From positions 1 to 46,258 of the forward strand of contig PTLL01000011.1 of NCBI GenBank assembly GCA_002938315.1: DNA of 46,258 nt, read 5' to 3'. This document shows positions 44,809-46,258 of the stretch, piece after piece (position 1 is the stretch's first letter; each line of letters begins with the position of its first letter). Both the position numbers and the translations under genes were made by a program. The notes under the pieces are model-generated. The model worked only from the letters and a program-made list of their open reading frames with translations, made no database searches and was not told where the DNA came from. The stretch is from Alphaproteobacteria bacterium MarineAlpha3_Bin2 (GTDB lineage: Bacteria; Pseudomonadota; Alphaproteobacteria; Rhodospirillales; Casp-alpha2).

Positions 44809-45936
44809 TTAAGGTTTATAATACCGTTGCTGGACGAATGGCAGCTTGGTGACCTTTGCCGCCAGCGCCTTGCCGCGCACCATCAGATTGACGGACGTAT
44901 CTGGATCTGTGAACGCGGCTTCCACATAGCCCATGGCGATGGGGCCGCCGACCGAGGGGCCGTACCCGCCGCTGGTCACCTCGCCGATGGTGTTGCCGCC
45001 CAAGTCTTCGATGACGGTATGGGCGCGGGCCGGGGCCTTGCCGTCGGGTTTGATGCCGACCCGTTTTCTTGGTGCGCCGTCCTTTAGCTGCGACAAAATT
45101 ATGTCGTCACCGGGAAAACCGCGCTCGATGCGGCGGCGTTTATTGACGGCCCAGGACAACCCCGCTTCGATGGGCGTGGTGTGGCCGTCGATATCGTTAC
45201 CGTACAGACAAAGACCGGCTTCCAGTCTCAGCGTGTCGCGGGCGCCAAGGCCAGCGGGTTTGACCTCGGCCTCATCCAGCAACAGGCGGGCCAAGGTTTC
45301 GGCGTCCGCGGCCGGGACGGAAATTTCATAGCCGTCTTCGCCGGTATACCCTGACCGGGTGACGAAACAGGCAATGCCGCCGATATCGATGGCGTCGGCG
45401 GACATGAAGGGCATGGTTTCGACGCTGGGCTGCAATCGGGACAGCACTGCTGCCGCCGCCGGGCCTTGGATGGCGATCAACGCCCGGTCATCGAGGATTT
45501 CCAGATCCGCCACATCGCCGATACGATCCTGAATATGGGCGAAATCACCCTCCTTGCAGGCGGCATTGACGACCAGATATAGGTGATCCCCCTGATTGGT
45601 CACCATCAGGTCGTCGAGGATGCCGCCTTGCTCATTGGTCAGCAGCGTGTATCGGGTTCGGCCTTCGTTTAAGCCCTGAATATCTCCCGGTACCAATGTT
45701 TCTAAGGCGGCCCCAGTATTGTCGCCCTTGAGGAGGGCCTGGCCCATATGGGAAACGTCGAACACAGAAGCCTTTTCACGCGTGTGCAGGTGTTCGGCGA
45801 TTATGCCGGCCTCAAATTGCACCGGCATGTCATAGCCGGCGAAGGGCACCATCTTGCCGCCACTTTCCCGATGTAAGGCATCCAGCGGGGTTTGTTTCAG
45901 GCCTTGTTCAGTCTTTGGGGCTTTTTGGTTATTCAC
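44809..45936 (-). CDS. gcvT: Aminomethyltransferase, glycine cleavage system T protein
   Basis: A 375-residue tetrahydrofolate-binding protein that releases ammonia and forms methylenetetrahydrofolate. LHRESGGKMVPFAGYDMPVQ, VFDVSHMGQ and RYTLLTNEQGGILDDL are canonical; the C-terminal SGGYGPSVGGPIAMGYV is present. The start is GTG at 45936 because GGGAGAG lies 4 bp before it and the earlier in-frame ATG at 46050 falls inside the riboswitch. It is the first gene of the leftward operon under the glycine riboswitch. Confidence 0.95.
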   Translation of the reverse strand: MNNQKAPKTEQGLKQTPLDALHRESGGKMVPFAGYDMPVQFEAGIIAEHLHTREKASVFDVSHMGQALLKGDNTGAALETLVPGDIQGLNEGRTRYTLLTNEQGGILDDLMVTNQGDHLYLVVNAACKEGDFAHIQDRIGDVADLEILDDRALIAIQGPAAAAVLSRLQPSVETMPFMSADAIDIGGIACFVTRSGYTGEDGYEISVPAADAETLARLLLDEAEVKPAGLGARDTLRLEAGLCLYGNDIDGHTTPIEAGLSWAVNKRRRIERGFPGDDIILSQLKDGAPRKRVGIKPDGKAPARAHTVIEDLGGNTIGEVTSGGYGPSVGGPIAMGYVEAAFTDPDTSVNLMVRGKALAAKVTKLPFVQQRYYKP

Positions 45937-46013
45937 GTGGCTCTCCCAATCCGTTGGCGGCGCAATTTGGGCGGATTGCCATCGCGAAAGTCGCGTTGCC
46001 GGCAATGGCCCTG

Positions 46014-46246
46014 CGCCCCCTCTGTCTCGGAACCTGAAAGATTCCCCCACCGACGCATGGTGCGCGTCAACCTGCGGGGTTACATCTTCGGTGGGGCGGC
46101 GGAATGCTTGATACCAAGCCTATTACTACGTCCACCGACCACTTTCCAGAGCCTCATCGCCTTGCGGTCCGGGTGCCTGAGAGTTTCCGGGGCGGTTGCT
46201 CCTTCGGCGCCGACATCATTCTTTTGCCGGTCTCTCCCTCAAGGGT
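46014..46246 (-). ncRNA. Tandem glycine riboswitch controlling gcvTHP
   Basis: On the minus strand aptamer 1 shows GGGAGAGACCGG, the core GCGCCGAAGGAGCAAC (46210-46195) and CTCTCAGGC (46183-46175). Aptamer 2 has CACCGAAGATGTAAC (46093-46079), a GACGC/GCGTC hairpin and ATCTTTCAGGTTCC (46042-46029), ending GACAGAGGGGG. The two share the glycine-aptamer layout and lie 78 bp upstream of gcvT. Known glycine riboswitches of this kind switch on gcv genes when glycine is abundant. No terminator T-run separates it from gcvT, so control of translation is more likely than attenuation. Confidence 0.93.
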
Positions 46247-46258
46247 CATCTGAGAAAA

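Overview
The window looks like the chromosome of a free-living, respiring alphaproteobacterium, most probably of the Rhodospirillales or a close relative. The evidence is indirect: the protein sequences read like that group, the gene orders ubiK-ybjN, prs-rplY-pth-ychF, petABC, and cca-DUF6111-Nudix-DUF1285 are typical of alphaproteobacteria, and the base composition is GC-rich. It is mostly core metabolism and housekeeping, with a few decayed or uncharacterised patches. No rRNA, tRNA, CRISPR array, complete insertion sequence or phage gene was seen.

Left part (1-10 kb): a YbjN-like gene (cut by the window edge) and ubiK run leftward. Divergent from them is a rightward block: hldD (LPS heptose), lgt (lipoprotein lipidation), a MidA/NDUFAF7-type methyltransferase, pgeF, a 22-codon ORF and an unrecognised lipoprotein. 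Then come prs, a possible structured RNA, and rplY-pth-ychF. Region 10.2-14.2 kb: a dienelactone-hydrolase-like gene, mtnP, a DUF1330 gene, mtnA and a DenD-like dehydrogenase in tight array, i.e. the first steps of 5'-methylthioadenosine salvage with accessory enzymes. It ends tail-to-tail against a truncated RND efflux pump remnant.

Middle (14.7-28.7 kb): a nitroreductase, then a leftward petA-petB-petC operon (cytochrome bc1 complex) followed at once by two zinc alcohol dehydrogenases. A long imperfect palindrome lies between the convergent nitroreductase and dehydrogenase genes. Rightward trmL-hemF follow, then a decayed signalling patch (a secreted small ORF carrying only the tail of an EAL domain, and a frameshifted response regulator). 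Next are a COQ9/TetR-like gene coupled to an ABC1/UbiB-like kinase, a 1-Cys peroxiredoxin, and a leftward block DUF1285-Nudix-DUF6111-cca.

Right part (28.7-46.3 kb): a compact operon of MoxR ATPase, DUF58 protein, BatA/DUF4159 membrane protein and a von Willebrand A/glutamine-amidotransferase-like membrane protein, running on into pirin, a CDF metal transporter and a metallo-beta-lactamase-fold hydrolase. This cassette is the most interesting uncharacterised system here. After it come a lone flgG, an MFS transporter, a 53-codon ORF, a polysaccharide-deacetylase-family gene, and finally the leftward glycine cleavage operon gcvT-gcvH-gcvP under a tandem glycine riboswitch that fills the right edge.

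Start codons were chosen from Shine-Dalgarno position and family starts. Promoters are pattern matches to -35/-10 boxes only.
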